Positions 44,872 through 54,170 of a stretch of DNA of 64,000 nt are shown one piece after another. Position numbers and translations under genes: made by a program. The notes beneath the pieces are model-generated. The model saw only the letters and a list, made by a program, of their open reading frames with translations, did not search any database and was not told the DNA's origin. How positions within the stretch are numbered: position 1 is the first letter of the stretch; every line of letters begins with the position of its first letter. Origin of the DNA: Polaromonas sp. YR568 (GTDB taxonomy: Bacteria; Pseudomonadota; Gammaproteobacteria; Burkholderiales; Burkholderiaceae_C); the NCBI GenBank assembly GCA_945878995.1, contig CAMCUN010000008.1, positions 1 through 64,000 of the forward strand, in the 5' to 3' direction.

Positions 44872-46898
44872 AACCGTCTAAAAACCACACCCCCGCCAAC
44901 ACCCAGGCCTTTCGCGAATGGGTCAATTCGCGCCATGGCCTGTCTTTGTCCAACTACGAGCAATTGAGGCAGTGGTCGGTCGACCATCTTGAGGATTTTT
45001 GGCAGGCCGTGTGGGACTGCTTTGGCGTTCACTCGCCCACAGCGCATGCCCGTGTTTTGCAGGCCAGCGGCATGCCGGGGGCGCGCTGGTTCGAGGGGGC
45101 CCAGCTCAATTACACCGCGCACCTGCACCAGCACGCGGCCGCAGCCGATGCGGCGGGCGTGCCGGCCTTGCTCTTTCGCAATGAGCGCATGCAGCGCGAA
45201 GGCCACACCGAGCGCTGGACCTGGGCCGAGCTCTTGCGCCAGGCCGGCGCCTTGGCCGCCACCCTGAGTGATCACGGCGTGGGCAGGGGCGACCGGGTGG
45301 CCGCTTACCTGCCCAACATTCCCCAAGCGGTGGTGGGCCTGCTGGCCTGCGCCAGCCTGGGCGCCGTGTGGAGCTTGTGCGCCCCCGACATGGGCGTGGG
45401 CACGGTGCGCGACCGCTTTGCACAAATTGGCCCCAAGGTGCTGATCGCCTGCGACGGCGCGGTCTACGGTGGCAAGGTCATGGACCGCCGCCTGGTGGTG
45501 GCCGAGTTGCTCCAGAGCTTGCCCACCGTGGCGCTGTGGTTGCAGGTCGAGGTGATGCAAGCGGCCGGTGGGCAGGCCGATGACCTTGCCCTGGAGCCTC
45601 AGGCCTGGCCTGGCCGCTGTGTGGCCTGGGCCGAGGCGGTGGCCCACGGCAGGCCGCTCAAGCCCCAAGACTTGCCTTTTGACCATCCCTTGTGGATTTT
45701 GTATTCCAGCGGCACCACGGGCCTGCCCAAACCCATCGTGCATGGCCATGGCGGCGTGATGCTGGAGATGCTCAAGCTGCACGCCCTGCACCTGAACCTG
45801 CACCCCAGCACGGAGCAACAAGAGCGCCTGCTCTGGTATTGCAGCTCAGGCTGGGTGATGTGGAACCTGTCGGTCAGCGCCTTGCTCTTGGGCACCACCG
45901 TGTGCATTTACGACGGTCACCCCTCTTACCCCCAGCCCGATACCTTGTGGCGGTTGGCCGACGAGATGGGCTTGACCTTCATGGGCGCCGGCGCGGCCTA
46001 CTACAGCGCCTGCCTGAAGGCGGGCGTGCACCCGGCGGGTAAGCTGGCACTGAGCAGCCTGCGCTCGCTGGGCTCCACCGGCTCGCCCCTGTCGCCGCAG
46101 GCCTATGCCTGGGGATTAGAGGCGGTAGACCCAGGTATCTGGTGGTGCGTGATTTGTGGCGGCACCGACCTGGCCAGCGCCTTTTTGGGCGGCACCCCTG
46201 AGCTGCCCACCGTGCTGGGGCAAATGCAGTCGCGCTGCCTGGGCGCCGATGTGCAAGCCTGGGACGAGGCCGGCCGGGCGTTGCATGACGAGGTGGGCGA
46301 GTTGGTGGTGGTGCAGCCCATGCCCTCGATGCCGCTTTATTTTTGGGGCGACGAGGACCAGCGGCGCTACCGCGACAGCTACTTTGACACCTACCCCGGG
46401 GTCTGGCGCCAGGGCGACTGGCTGCGCATCACGCCCAGCGGGGGCACGGTGGTGTATGGCCGCAGCGACGCCACACTCAACCGCCATGGCCACCGCTTGG
46501 GCACCAGCGAGCTGTACCGCGTGGTCGAAGACTTGCCCGAGGTGGTCGACAGCCTGGTGGTTGACCTGGAGTACCTGGGCCGGCCGGCCTGGATGCCGCT
46601 GTTTGTGATGCTGCGCCCTGGGCTCACGCTGGACGATGCGCTGCGCACGCGCCTGGTTCAGCGCATTCGCCAAGACCTGTCCCCGCGATTTTTACCCGAC
46701 GAGATCGTGCAGGTGCAAGACATCCCGCGCACCCTGACGGGCAAAAAGCAGGAGTTGCCGGTGAAAAAGCTGATGCTCGGGCGCCTTTTGCACGAGGTGG
46801 TGAATCCGGATGCCTGCGCCAACCCTGAGGCTTTTGCGTGGTACGCGCAGTACGCGCAGCGCAGGCTGGCGGCGGATGCGCCCGCCCAAGCGGGCTGA
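44868..46898 (+). CDS. Acetoacetate-CoA ligase family enzyme
   Basis: This adenylate-forming ligase of about 676 residues activates acetoacetate or a similar 3-oxo acid as a CoA ester. It has the P-loop LYSSGTTGLPKPIVHGHGG, the WYCSSGWVMWN region of acetoacetyl-CoA synthetases, and the C-terminal LTGKKQELPVKK with the catalytic lysine. The frame opens at TTG 44823, and ATG at 44853 or 44868 are candidates; 44868 is used because a promoter covers the earlier region, which leaves a very short leader. It is transcribed opposite to the MDR operon. Confidence 0.9.
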   Translation: MQPSKNHTPANTQAFREWVNSRHGLSLSNYEQLRQWSVDHLEDFWQAVWDCFGVHSPTAHARVLQASGMPGARWFEGAQLNYTAHLHQHAAAADAAGVPALLFRNERMQREGHTERWTWAELLRQAGALAATLSDHGVGRGDRVAAYLPNIPQAVVGLLACASLGAVWSLCAPDMGVGTVRDRFAQIGPKVLIACDGAVYGGKVMDRRLVVAELLQSLPTVALWLQVEVMQAAGGQADDLALEPQAWPGRCVAWAEAVAHGRPLKPQDLPFDHPLWILYSSGTTGLPKPIVHGHGGVMLEMLKLHALHLNLHPSTEQQERLLWYCSSGWVMWNLSVSALLLGTTVCIYDGHPSYPQPDTLWRLADEMGLTFMGAGAAYYSACLKAGVHPAGKLALSSLRSLGSTGSPLSPQAYAWGLEAVDPGIWWCVICGGTDLASAFLGGTPELPTVLGQMQSRCLGADVQAWDEAGRALHDEVGELVVVQPMPSMPLYFWGDEDQRRYRDSYFDTYPGVWRQGDWLRITPSGGTVVYGRSDATLNRHGHRLGTSELYRVVEDLPEVVDSLVVDLEYLGRPAWMPLFVMLRPGLTLDDALRTRLVQRIRQDLSPRFLPDEIVQVQDIPRTLTGKKQELPVKKLMLGRLLHEVVNPDACANPEAFAWYAQYAQRRLAADAPAQAG

Positions 46899-46922
46899 GC
46901 CTGCCAGGCCCGCGCCTGGGTA

Positions 46923-47861
46923 CTACTTCACCTGCGCGGGCTGCACCTTGAACACGCGGGCCATGAACTCGCCCACCACGCCCTTGGGCAGCAGCATCAC
47001 CATGACCACAAAGACCAGGCCCTGGATCACCGGCACCCACTGCGCATAGCCTTGCAAATAGCTTTGCATGGTCAAGATGAAGCCGGCGCCCACCAGCGGG
47101 CCAAACACCGTGCCTATGCCGCCGACCAGCGTCATCAAAATCACTTCGCCCGAGGTGCTCCAGCCCACGTCCACCAAGGAGGCCAGGCGAAACACCAGCA
47201 CCTTGAGCGAGCCGGCCAGCCCTGCCAGCGCGGCCGAAATGACAAAGGCGATCAGCTTGTAGCGGTCTACCGCGTAGCCCAGCGAGACCGCCCGCGCCTC
47301 GTTGTCCCGGATGGCCCGCAGCACCTGGCCGTAGGGCGAATAAATGATGCGGTAGATCAGGGCAAAAGCCACAAAAAAGGTCACTGCCACCACGTAGTAA
47401 AGCGTGCGGTCGTCGGTGATGTCGATCACGCCAAACACCGGCCGGCGTGGAATGGCCGAGATGCCATCGTCACCGCCCGTGAAGGGCGCACCGACGCAGA
47501 AATAGTAAAACATCTGAGCCAAGGCCAAGGTGATCATGGCAAAGTAAATCCCCTGGCGCCGGATCGACAACACACCGACCACCACGCCCGCCAAGGTGGC
47601 AAACACCACCCCCAGCAGCACCGCCCATTCGGTGTTCCAGCCCCAAGTTTTAAGCGCATAGCCGGTGCAGTAGGCCGCGCCGCCAAAAAACAGCGCATGC
47701 CCGAAAGACAGCAGCCCAGCCTGGCCGAACAGCAGGTTGAAGGCCGCCGCGAACAAGGCAAAGCACAGCAGCTTGGTGGCAAAAATCGGGTACACCAGCA
47801 GCGGCGCCACCAGCAGCACCAAGGCCAAGGCGGCAAAGATCAGTTTGGAATATTGGCGCAT
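46923..47861 (-). CDS. livM: Branched-chain-type ABC transporter permease (LivM family)
   Basis: The 312-residue hydrophobic inner-membrane permease has about nine membrane segments and the LivM/LivH-type loop ILRAIRDNEARAVSLGYAVDRYKLIAF. It is the second permease of a Liv-type ABC system that in Burkholderiales often imports aromatic acids or amides rather than branched amino acids. It is the last gene of the five-gene transporter run. Confidence 0.9.
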   Translation of the reverse strand: MRQYSKLIFAALALVLLVAPLLVYPIFATKLLCFALFAAAFNLLFGQAGLLSFGHALFFGGAAYCTGYALKTWGWNTEWAVLLGVVFATLAGVVVGVLSIRRQGIYFAMITLALAQMFYYFCVGAPFTGGDDGISAIPRRPVFGVIDITDDRTLYYVVAVTFFVAFALIYRIIYSPYGQVLRAIRDNEARAVSLGYAVDRYKLIAFVISAALAGLAGSLKVLVFRLASLVDVGWSTSGEVILMTLVGGIGTVFGPLVGAGFILTMQSYLQGYAQWVPVIQGLVFVVMVMLLPKGVVGEFMARVFKVQPAQVK

Positions 47862-47882
47862 GTCTGCCTCTCAGTTAAACGC

Positions 47883-48764
47883 TCAAGGCTGTCGGCCAAA
47901 CAGCCCAGCGGGCTTGACCAAAATCACAGCCGCCATCACCAGAAAAATCACCACGCTGGACGCAGGCGGGTAGTAGACCTTGGTCAAGGCTTCGAGCAGA
48001 CCCAGGGTGAAGCCGGTGACGATGGAGCCCATGATGGAGCCCATGCCGCCTATCACCACCACCGCGAACACGGTGATGATCAGTCCCGAGCCCATGGACG
48101 GTTTGACCTGGTCGATCGGGCCGGCCAGCACGCCAGCGAGTGCCGCCAGCCCCACGCCAAAGGCATAGGTCAGCGTCATCAGGCGCGGCACGGGAATGCC
48201 AAAGGTGCGCACCAGGTCTGGGTTGTCGGTCGATGCCCGCAGGTAAGCGCCCAAGCGGGTGCGCTCAATGGCCCACCACGTGCCCAGGCACACCACCAGC
48301 GAGGCCACCACCACCCAAGCGCGGTAGTAGGGCATGAACATAAAGCCCAGGTCCATGCCGCCCGGCATGGGGTTGTCAAAGGGCTTGCCAGAGGAGCCAT
48401 ACAGAACCGCCAGCGTGCCCTCGATCATCTGCGCCAGCCCAAAGGTCAGCAGCAACTGGAACAGGTGGTTCATCTCATACAAGCGCTTGAGCAGCAGGCG
48501 CTCGACCAAGCCACCGAGCAGCGCCATGACCAGTGGCACGATCACCAAGCTGGCCCAGTAGGGCACCTTCAGGTAATGGAGCAGCATCCAGGCGCCAAAA
48601 GCGCCCAGCGTGAATTGCGCACCGTGCGTGAAGTTGATCACCCGCAGCATGCCAAAAATCACCGTCAGCCCCAAGCTCAAGACGGCATAAAACGCGCCAT
48701 TGATCAGGCCCAGGGTGAGCTGGCCCATGAAGGCAGGCAGAGGAATTCCAAAAATATCAGTCAT
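47883..48764 (-). CDS. livH: Branched-chain-type ABC transporter permease (LivH family)
   Basis: The 293-residue permease has multiple membrane segments and the LivH features GLINGAFYAVLSLGLTVIFGMLRVINFTHG, typical of the first helices, and STDNPDLVRTFGIPVPRLM. It is the partner of LivM, with 21 bp between them, and follows the LivF gene by 11 bp. Confidence 0.92.
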   Translation of the reverse strand: MTDIFGIPLPAFMGQLTLGLINGAFYAVLSLGLTVIFGMLRVINFTHGAQFTLGAFGAWMLLHYLKVPYWASLVIVPLVMALLGGLVERLLLKRLYEMNHLFQLLLTFGLAQMIEGTLAVLYGSSGKPFDNPMPGGMDLGFMFMPYYRAWVVVASLVVCLGTWWAIERTRLGAYLRASTDNPDLVRTFGIPVPRLMTLTYAFGVGLAALAGVLAGPIDQVKPSMGSGLIITVFAVVVIGGMGSIMGSIVTGFTLGLLEALTKVYYPPASSVVIFLVMAAVILVKPAGLFGRQP

Positions 48765-48775
48765 GAGAACACGCC

Positions 48776-49486
48776 CTACACCCCCAGGTATTTCTGCAGC
48801 CGATCCGGCTGAGCGCGCAGATCGTCGTTGGAGAGTTGGTCCACCACCTGACCGTGTTCGACCACGCAGTGCAGGTCGGCCACCGACATGGCAAAGTCCA
48901 GGCTTTGCTCGACCAGCAGCACGGTGTAGCCGCGCCGTTTGAGCTCCTGCAGCACATCGCCAATCTGCTGCACGATCACAGGCGCCAGGCCCTCGGTGGG
49001 CTCGTCGAGCAACAAAATTCGGCAGCCGGTGCGCAAGATGCGGGCAATCGCCAGCATTTGCTGCTCTCCTCCCGAGAGTTTGGTGCCAGGGCTGTTGTAG
49101 CGCTCGGCCAGGCGGGGAAACAGCGCCACCACCTCCTCGGTGCTGAAGCCCCCAGGCGCCAGCACCGGCGGCAGCAGCAGGTTTTCACGCACATTGAGCG
49201 AGGGAAAAATCCCCCGCTCTTCCGGGCAATAGGCCACGCCCAGAGGGGCAATCTGCTCGGGCGGCTGGCCCATTGTTTGCGTGCCGTTGACCACAATGGA
49301 GCCTGTGCGCTTGCGCAGCAGCCCCATGATGGCGCGCAGCGTGGTGGTTTTGCCGGCGCCATTGCGCCCCAGCAAGGTGACCACCTGCCCCGTGGGCACA
49401 TTGAAGTTCATGCCGTGCAGCACATGCGAGGGGCCGTAGTGGCCTTGCAGGTCCCGCACCTCGATGGCGTTGGCCTGTCCGCTCAT
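48776..49486 (-). CDS. livF: ABC transporter ATP-binding protein (LivF family)
   Basis: The 236-residue cytoplasmic ATPase has Walker A GRNGAGKT, signature LSGGEQQMLAIAR and Walker B ILLLDEPTEGL. Its LivF type is clear from the start (LQGHYGPSHVLHGMNFNV). It powers uptake with LivG and overlaps livG by 4 bp. Confidence 0.94.
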   Translation of the reverse strand: MSGQANAIEVRDLQGHYGPSHVLHGMNFNVPTGQVVTLLGRNGAGKTTTLRAIMGLLRKRTGSIVVNGTQTMGQPPEQIAPLGVAYCPEERGIFPSLNVRENLLLPPVLAPGGFSTEEVVALFPRLAERYNSPGTKLSGGEQQMLAIARILRTGCRILLLDEPTEGLAPVIVQQIGDVLQELKRRGYTVLLVEQSLDFAMSVADLHCVVEHGQVVDQLSNDDLRAQPDRLQKYLGV

Positions 49487-50256
49487 GCGGCCACCTTTCG
49501 TCCAATGTAGGCGGCCATCACGCGCTCATCGCGCGAGACCTCCTGGTAGCTTCCTTCGGTCAGCACCTCACCGGCGGCCAGCACCGTGATGCGGTCGGCC
49601 AGGTCGGCCACCACGCCCAGGTTGTGCTCGACCATCAAAATGGTGCGCGTGAGCGAGACGCGGCGTATCAAGGCAGACGTGGCTTTGACGTCTTCCAGCC
49701 CCATGCCGGAGGTGGGCTCGTCGAGCAGCAGCATTTCAGGGTCCAGGGCCAGCGTGGTGGCAATTTCCAGCGCCCGCTTGCGCCCGTAAGACAAATCACC
49801 AGCCACAGTGGATGCGGCGTCTTGCAGGCCCACATCGGCCAGCAGCGCCATGGCCGCTTCGTCGAGTTCGGCGAGCGTGCGGTCTGAGCGCCAAAAATGC
49901 AGCGAGCTGCCCTGCTTGCGCTGCAGCGCCACCCGAACGTTGTCCAGCACGCTGAGGGTGGGAAAGATGGCCGAAATCTGGAAGCTGCGCACCATGCCCA
50001 ACTGCGCCACCTTGGCGGCCGACAAGCGCGTGATGTCCCGGCCCTTGAACAAGATGCGGCCCGAGGTGGGCTCTAGCATCTTGGTGAGCAGGTTGAAACA
50101 CGTGGTCTTGCCGGCCCCGTTGGGGCCAATGAGTGCGTGAATATGCCCCCGACGCACGCTCAAGTCCACGTCGTTGACCGCGGTGAAGCCCGCGAACTGC
50201 TTGCGCAGTCCACGCACTTCGACCAGCACTTCCGGGTTGTCGGCCATCTGCGTCAC
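49483..50256 (-). CDS. livG: ABC transporter ATP-binding protein (LivG family)
   Basis: The 257-residue ATPase has Walker A GPNGAGKT, Walker B MLLLDEPTSGM with the neighbouring LSYGRKRALEIATTL, and the LivG C terminus (TILMVEHNLGVVADLADRI). It follows the binding-protein gene by 7 bp. LivG and LivF form the ATPase pair of the transporter. Confidence 0.94.
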   Translation of the reverse strand: MTQMADNPEVLVEVRGLRKQFAGFTAVNDVDLSVRRGHIHALIGPNGAGKTTCFNLLTKMLEPTSGRILFKGRDITRLSAAKVAQLGMVRSFQISAIFPTLSVLDNVRVALQRKQGSSLHFWRSDRTLAELDEAAMALLADVGLQDAASTVAGDLSYGRKRALEIATTLALDPEMLLLDEPTSGMGLEDVKATSALIRRVSLTRTILMVEHNLGVVADLADRITVLAAGEVLTEGSYQEVSRDERVMAAYIGRKVAA

Positions 50257-50263
50257 ATGCGCC

Positions 50264-51505
50264 TTACTTGATCAGTGGGCAAGCTTTGTCAGCGGGTCCA
50301 AAAGCCACGTTGGCCGGGATGGTGGTGACCGGTGCGTACAGGTCCCACTCGCCTTTGGATTCCGATGGCTTTTTCACGCGGAAGACATAGCCTTCGCGGA
50401 TCACCCGGCCGTCTTCGCGGATGGTGCCGTTTCTGGTCATCATGTCGTTGATGGGGGTGGCCTTCATTCTGGCCAACACGGCGGCCGTGTCATCGGTACC
50501 GGCCGCGGCCACCGCTTTGAGGTAGTGCTGAATCGAGCCATAGACCGAGGCCTGCACGAAGTTGGGCATCTTGCCAAAGCGCGCCCTGAAGCGGTTGGCA
50601 AACGCGCGGGTCTGCTCGTTTTGGTCCCAGTAGTAGGGCTCGGTCACAAACAGGTCTTGCGCGTTGTTCAGGCCCAAGGCCTTGACGTCATGCAGCGTCA
50701 AAGCCAGGGCAGCCAGGCGCTGGCCGCGCTTGCGCAGGCCAAACTCCTCGGCCTGCTTGATCATGGCGGCGGCGTGCGAGGTGGTGGTGGCCATGGCCAC
50801 CACATCGGCCTTGGAAGCCTGGGCCTGCAGCAGCTGCGAGGAAAACTCAAACGAGCTGAGCGCGTGGGTGGTCGAGCCCACCACCTTGCCGCCACCCGCC
50901 TCGATCATGCCGGTGGCGTCGCGCTGCACGTTCCTGCCATAGGTGTAGTCGATGGTCACAAAATAAAAGTTCTTGGCGCCTGACTCCAAGTTGGCTTTGA
51001 TGGCGCCCAAGCTCTGTGAATAGGAGTTGTAAGTCCAGTGGATGCCGTTGGGCGAGCAGTTCTTGCCCGTCAGGTCCGAGCTGGCCGAGCTGTTGAAGAT
51101 GGCGATGCGGTTTTTTTCCTTGGCCAGGTCTTGCACGCCCAGCGCCACGGTGGTGATGCCGATGTCAAAAATGGTGCGCACGCCGGAGTCGTACCACTGG
51201 CGGGCAATGGTCAGGCCGGTGTCGGGCTTGTTCAGGTGGTCGCCTTCGAGCAACTCAATCGGGCGGTTGAGCACACGGCCGCCGAAATCTTCAATCGCCA
51301 TCTTGGCCGCCACCACCGAGCCTGGCCCGGAGAGGTCGGCCACAAAGCCCGACATGTCACTGAGCAGGCCTATCTTCAAAGGATTGGCCGCTTGTGCCCA
51401 AACGCCTGGCGCGCTCAGCGCCAAGCTGGCCGCCGCACAAGCGGCCAAGGTAAAGCGCCGCGTCGTGCGGCCGAGAGCGAGGGAGGGGGCTTTTTTCATG
51501 GTCAT
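50264..51505 (-). CDS. Periplasmic binding protein of Liv-type ABC transporter
   Basis: The 413-residue type I periplasmic binding protein has a signal peptide (to about 36, GVWAQA) and the domain pattern LKIGLLSDMSGFVADLSGPGS, VRTIFDIGITTVALGV and DYTYGRNVQRDATGMIEAGG. The frame opens at 51586; CGGAGAC before the ATG at 51505 fixes the start. It is the first gene of the transporter run. The preceding dehydrogenase gene is 64 bp away, so all may share one transcript. Confidence 0.93.
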   Translation of the reverse strand: MTMKKAPSLALGRTTRRFTLAACAAASLALSAPGVWAQAANPLKIGLLSDMSGFVADLSGPGSVVAAKMAIEDFGGRVLNRPIELLEGDHLNKPDTGLTIARQWYDSGVRTIFDIGITTVALGVQDLAKEKNRIAIFNSSASSDLTGKNCSPNGIHWTYNSYSQSLGAIKANLESGAKNFYFVTIDYTYGRNVQRDATGMIEAGGGKVVGSTTHALSSFEFSSQLLQAQASKADVVAMATTTSHAAAMIKQAEEFGLRKRGQRLAALALTLHDVKALGLNNAQDLFVTEPYYWDQNEQTRAFANRFRARFGKMPNFVQASVYGSIQHYLKAVAAAGTDDTAAVLARMKATPINDMMTRNGTIREDGRVIREGYVFRVKKPSESKGEWDLYAPVTTIPANVAFGPADKACPLIK

Positions 51506-51569
51506 GTCTCCGTGGTGAGGGTGAGAAAGGGAAGCAAAAAATATCAGGCGAAACAGCTGGTGACTGGGC

Positions 51570-53018
51570 TCAGGCGTGGTGCACATACTTCATGTGCAAG
51601 TAACTGTGCAGGCCCTCGGGGCCGCCTTCTTGACCGTAGCCGCTGTCTTTGAGGCCGCCAAAGGGCGCCTCAATGGCAGAGACGGCAAAGGTGTTGATGC
51701 CTATGCCGCCGGCCTGCAGCTCGTCGCTGACCGTCACGGCGGTGGCCGCAGACTGCGTGAAGGCGTAAGCGGCCAGGCCGTAGGGCGTGTCGTTGGCCAT
51801 GGCCAAGCCTTGATCCAGGCTGGAAAAGCGGCGCACCAGGGCCAAGGGGCCAAAGGGTTCTATCTTCAGGGCCTGTGCGGTCTCGGGCGTGTCGACCACC
51901 AGCGTGGGGCGGAAAAAATAGCCCTGCCCGCCCATGCGCTGGCCACCGGCCACCACCCTGCCTCCACCGGCCACGGCGTCGGCCACCAGGGCCTCGATGG
52001 CATCGACACGGCGGACATTGGCCAGCGCGCCCATTTGATGGGATGCATCGAGACCGGGGCCGACTTTGAGCGCGTCCAGCGCCTGGCCGTAGCGGCTCAC
52101 AAAAGCGTCGTGTATGCCCTCTTGCACCATGAAGCGGGTGGGCGAGGTGCACACCTGGCCCGCGTTGCGGCTTTTGCCCTGCACGCAGGTGGCTACCGTG
52201 CGCTCCAGGTCGGCGTCATCAAAAATAAGCACAGGGGCATGGCCGCCCAACTCCAGCGTGCACGGCTTGGGGCCAATGCTGGCCAGCCGGGCCAACTCTC
52301 GGCCCACGCCGGTGGAGCCGGTGAAGGTTACCTTGCGAATCAGGGGCGAGCTGATCAAGTGGGTGGACACCTCCGAGGGCACGCCAAACACCACATTGAG
52401 CACGCCTGCGGGCAGGCCCGCATCGGCCAAGGCCTGCGCCAGCACCAGCGAGGACATGGGTGTTTCCTCGGAGGGCTTGAGCACCATGGTGCAGCCCGCA
52501 GCCAGGGCGGGCGCGATCTTGCGCGCCGGCAAAATGGCAGGAAAGTTCCAGGGCGTGAAGGCTGCCACCGGGCCCAGCGGCTGCGGCACCACCAGCTGGC
52601 GCGTGCCACGCACACGCGGTGGAATCACCCGGCCATAAGAGCGCAGCGCTTCCTGCGCATACCACTCAAAGGTCTCGGCACTGAGCATGAACTCCATGCG
52701 CGATTCGGCCAAGGTTTTGCCCTGCTCCAGCGTCATCAGCCTGGCCATGTCCTCGACCCGCTCGCGCACCAGCACAGCGGTGCGCATGAGCACGGCGGCG
52801 CGCTCTTGCGGCGACTTCAGGCGCCACACGTCAAAGGCCGATGCGGCGGCCGCCAAGGCGTCGTCCAGGTCTTGCGTGCTGGCGCGCGGCACCTCGGCCA
52901 GCACCTGACCGGTGGCCGGGTTGCGCACTTCAGCGGCCACGCCCTGGCCGCCAGCGCGCCACTGGCCGGCAATGTACTGCCTGACGGTGGGATAGGCACT
53001 GGCGTCTGACGCGTTCAT
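51570..53018 (-). CDS. NAD(P)-dependent succinate-semialdehyde-dehydrogenase-like aldehyde dehydrogenase
   Basis: The 482-residue aldehyde dehydrogenase has the catalytic glutamate in LELGGHAPVLIFDDADLE and cysteine in NAGQVCTSPTRF, with FTGSTGVGREL and PWNFPAILPARKIAPAL. It closely matches the succinate-semialdehyde dehydrogenase type. It probably oxidises a semialdehyde made by neighbouring enzymes. It heads the minus-strand run into the Liv transporter and diverges from the hydrolase and Baeyer-Villiger operon. Confidence 0.92.
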   Translation of the reverse strand: MNASDASAYPTVRQYIAGQWRAGGQGVAAEVRNPATGQVLAEVPRASTQDLDDALAAAASAFDVWRLKSPQERAAVLMRTAVLVRERVEDMARLMTLEQGKTLAESRMEFMLSAETFEWYAQEALRSYGRVIPPRVRGTRQLVVPQPLGPVAAFTPWNFPAILPARKIAPALAAGCTMVLKPSEETPMSSLVLAQALADAGLPAGVLNVVFGVPSEVSTHLISSPLIRKVTFTGSTGVGRELARLASIGPKPCTLELGGHAPVLIFDDADLERTVATCVQGKSRNAGQVCTSPTRFMVQEGIHDAFVSRYGQALDALKVGPGLDASHQMGALANVRRVDAIEALVADAVAGGGRVVAGGQRMGGQGYFFRPTLVVDTPETAQALKIEPFGPLALVRRFSSLDQGLAMANDTPYGLAAYAFTQSAATAVTVSDELQAGGIGINTFAVSAIEAPFGGLKDSGYGQEGGPEGLHSYLHMKYVHHA

Positions 53019-53049
53019 GAAAGCTCCTCTGTTTAAATTGGTCAGCGGA

Positions 53050-53075
53050 GCATATCGAACGCATCAGTACGGCTT
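53050..53075 (+). promoter_or_regulatory. Weak extra match to the shared operator
   Basis: GCATATCGA begins a 26-bp stretch that matches copy C at 15 of 26 positions (shared GCATA, CG and TACG). It lies 55 bp upstream of copy C and 32 bp before the aldehyde dehydrogenase start. It may be a secondary site, but the second half-site is poor. Confidence 0.3.
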
Positions 53076-53104
53076 ATCGGGTGTTTCCCTTAATTTGAAC
53101 ACTT

Positions 53105-53141
53105 GCATACCGTTGACAAGCATACGATTTATTTGTAGGAT
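53105..53141 (+). promoter_or_regulatory. Strong promoter with copy C of the shared operator
   Basis: TTGACA (53113), a 17-bp spacer and TAGGAT (53136) make a strong sigma-70 promoter for the hydrolase operon at 53201. The operator half-sites GCATACCGT (53105) and GCATACGAT (53120) surround the -35 box, so a bound protein would compete with polymerase. Confidence 0.75.
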
Positions 53142-53200
53142 GACTTCTCAAATTGACGCGTCGGGCCGCTGGGTTCCCGACCTTCCTCCCGGACATTCCC

Positions 53201-54136
53201 ATGGCGCTTCATCCTGTCATTCAAAAAATGCTCATCGCCATGCGCGCGGCCGGTCGACCCGCGCTGTCGGCGGGCAGCCCCGCGCAGGCCCGCGAAGTCG
53301 TCAGCGCCAGCCGCAGCGCCCTGGGCCCAGGGCCGCAAGTGGGCCAAGTCAGTGACTTGCAGGTTCCCACGCGCGCAGGCCATCTGGCTGCCAGGCTGTA
53401 CCGCGCCTCAGGCGGTCAAGAGCCAGGCCTCGTGGTGTACCTGCACGGCGGCGGCTGGGTGTGCGGCTCGGTCGATGACTTTGACGTGCTCGCGCGCGCG
53501 CTGGTGCACAAATCGGGCTGCGCGGTCTTGTCTGTGGATTACCGCTTGGCGCCCGAATTCCCGTTTCCGGCGGGCTTGGAAGACGCGCAAGATGCCCTGG
53601 TCTGGGCCCATGGTCACATGGCCCAATTGCTGGGCCATGGCGCGCGCTTGGTGGTCGCTGGCGACAGCGCTGGCGCCAACTTGGCCACCGTGGCGGCCAC
53701 GCTGCTGCGCCAGCGCATCAGCTTGGCTTTGCAGTGTCTGTTCTACCCCGTCACCGACGCCGACTTCAGCCGGCCCAGCTACCATGCCCATGGCCAGGGC
53801 TTGCCGCTCACGCAAGCCGACATGGAATGGTTTTTTGGCCTGTACGCCCCCCCAGCGCTGTGGCGGGAGGCCGACATTTCACCTGTGCACAGGACGGACC
53901 TGGCCGGCAGTCCGCCGGTCTGGATGGCGGCGGCCGAATACGACGTGCTGCACGATGAAGCGCTGGACTACGCGGCCCGCCTGCGCGAGGCAGGTGTGCC
54001 GGTCACCGTGCAGCGCATCTTGGGCTTGCCCCATGGCTTTGCCCGCATGATCAATTTGATTCCCGAGGCCGATGCCGCGGTGAGCGACGCGGCTGCCCAC
54101 ATCCGCCTAGCCTGCAGCCAGCCTGCGCCACAGTGA
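53201..54136 (+). CDS. Alpha/beta hydrolase, hormone-sensitive-lipase family
   Basis: The 311-residue esterase or lactonase has the oxyanion motif HGGGW, the nucleophile GDSAG and a catalytic Asp/His region (AAEYDVLHDEALDYA and LPHGFARM). The frame opens at 53153, but the ATG at 53201 begins the domain normally. The gene lies just before a Baeyer-Villiger monooxygenase (34-bp gap), so hydrolysis of the lactone or ester that enzyme makes is the likely job. Confidence 0.92.
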   Translation: MALHPVIQKMLIAMRAAGRPALSAGSPAQAREVVSASRSALGPGPQVGQVSDLQVPTRAGHLAARLYRASGGQEPGLVVYLHGGGWVCGSVDDFDVLARALVHKSGCAVLSVDYRLAPEFPFPAGLEDAQDALVWAHGHMAQLLGHGARLVVAGDSAGANLATVAATLLRQRISLALQCLFYPVTDADFSRPSYHAHGQGLPLTQADMEWFFGLYAPPALWREADISPVHRTDLAGSPPVWMAAAEYDVLHDEALDYAARLREAGVPVTVQRILGLPHGFARMINLIPEADAAVSDAAAHIRLACSQPAPQ

Positions 54137-54170
54137 ACACCTCACCCACCCGAATTCAGGAGAGACTGCT

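Noticed and set aside
47052-48812. 586-codon open frame across the Liv permease genes
   Set aside because: Extremely His/Gln-rich translation antisense to two clear membrane permeases; shadow.
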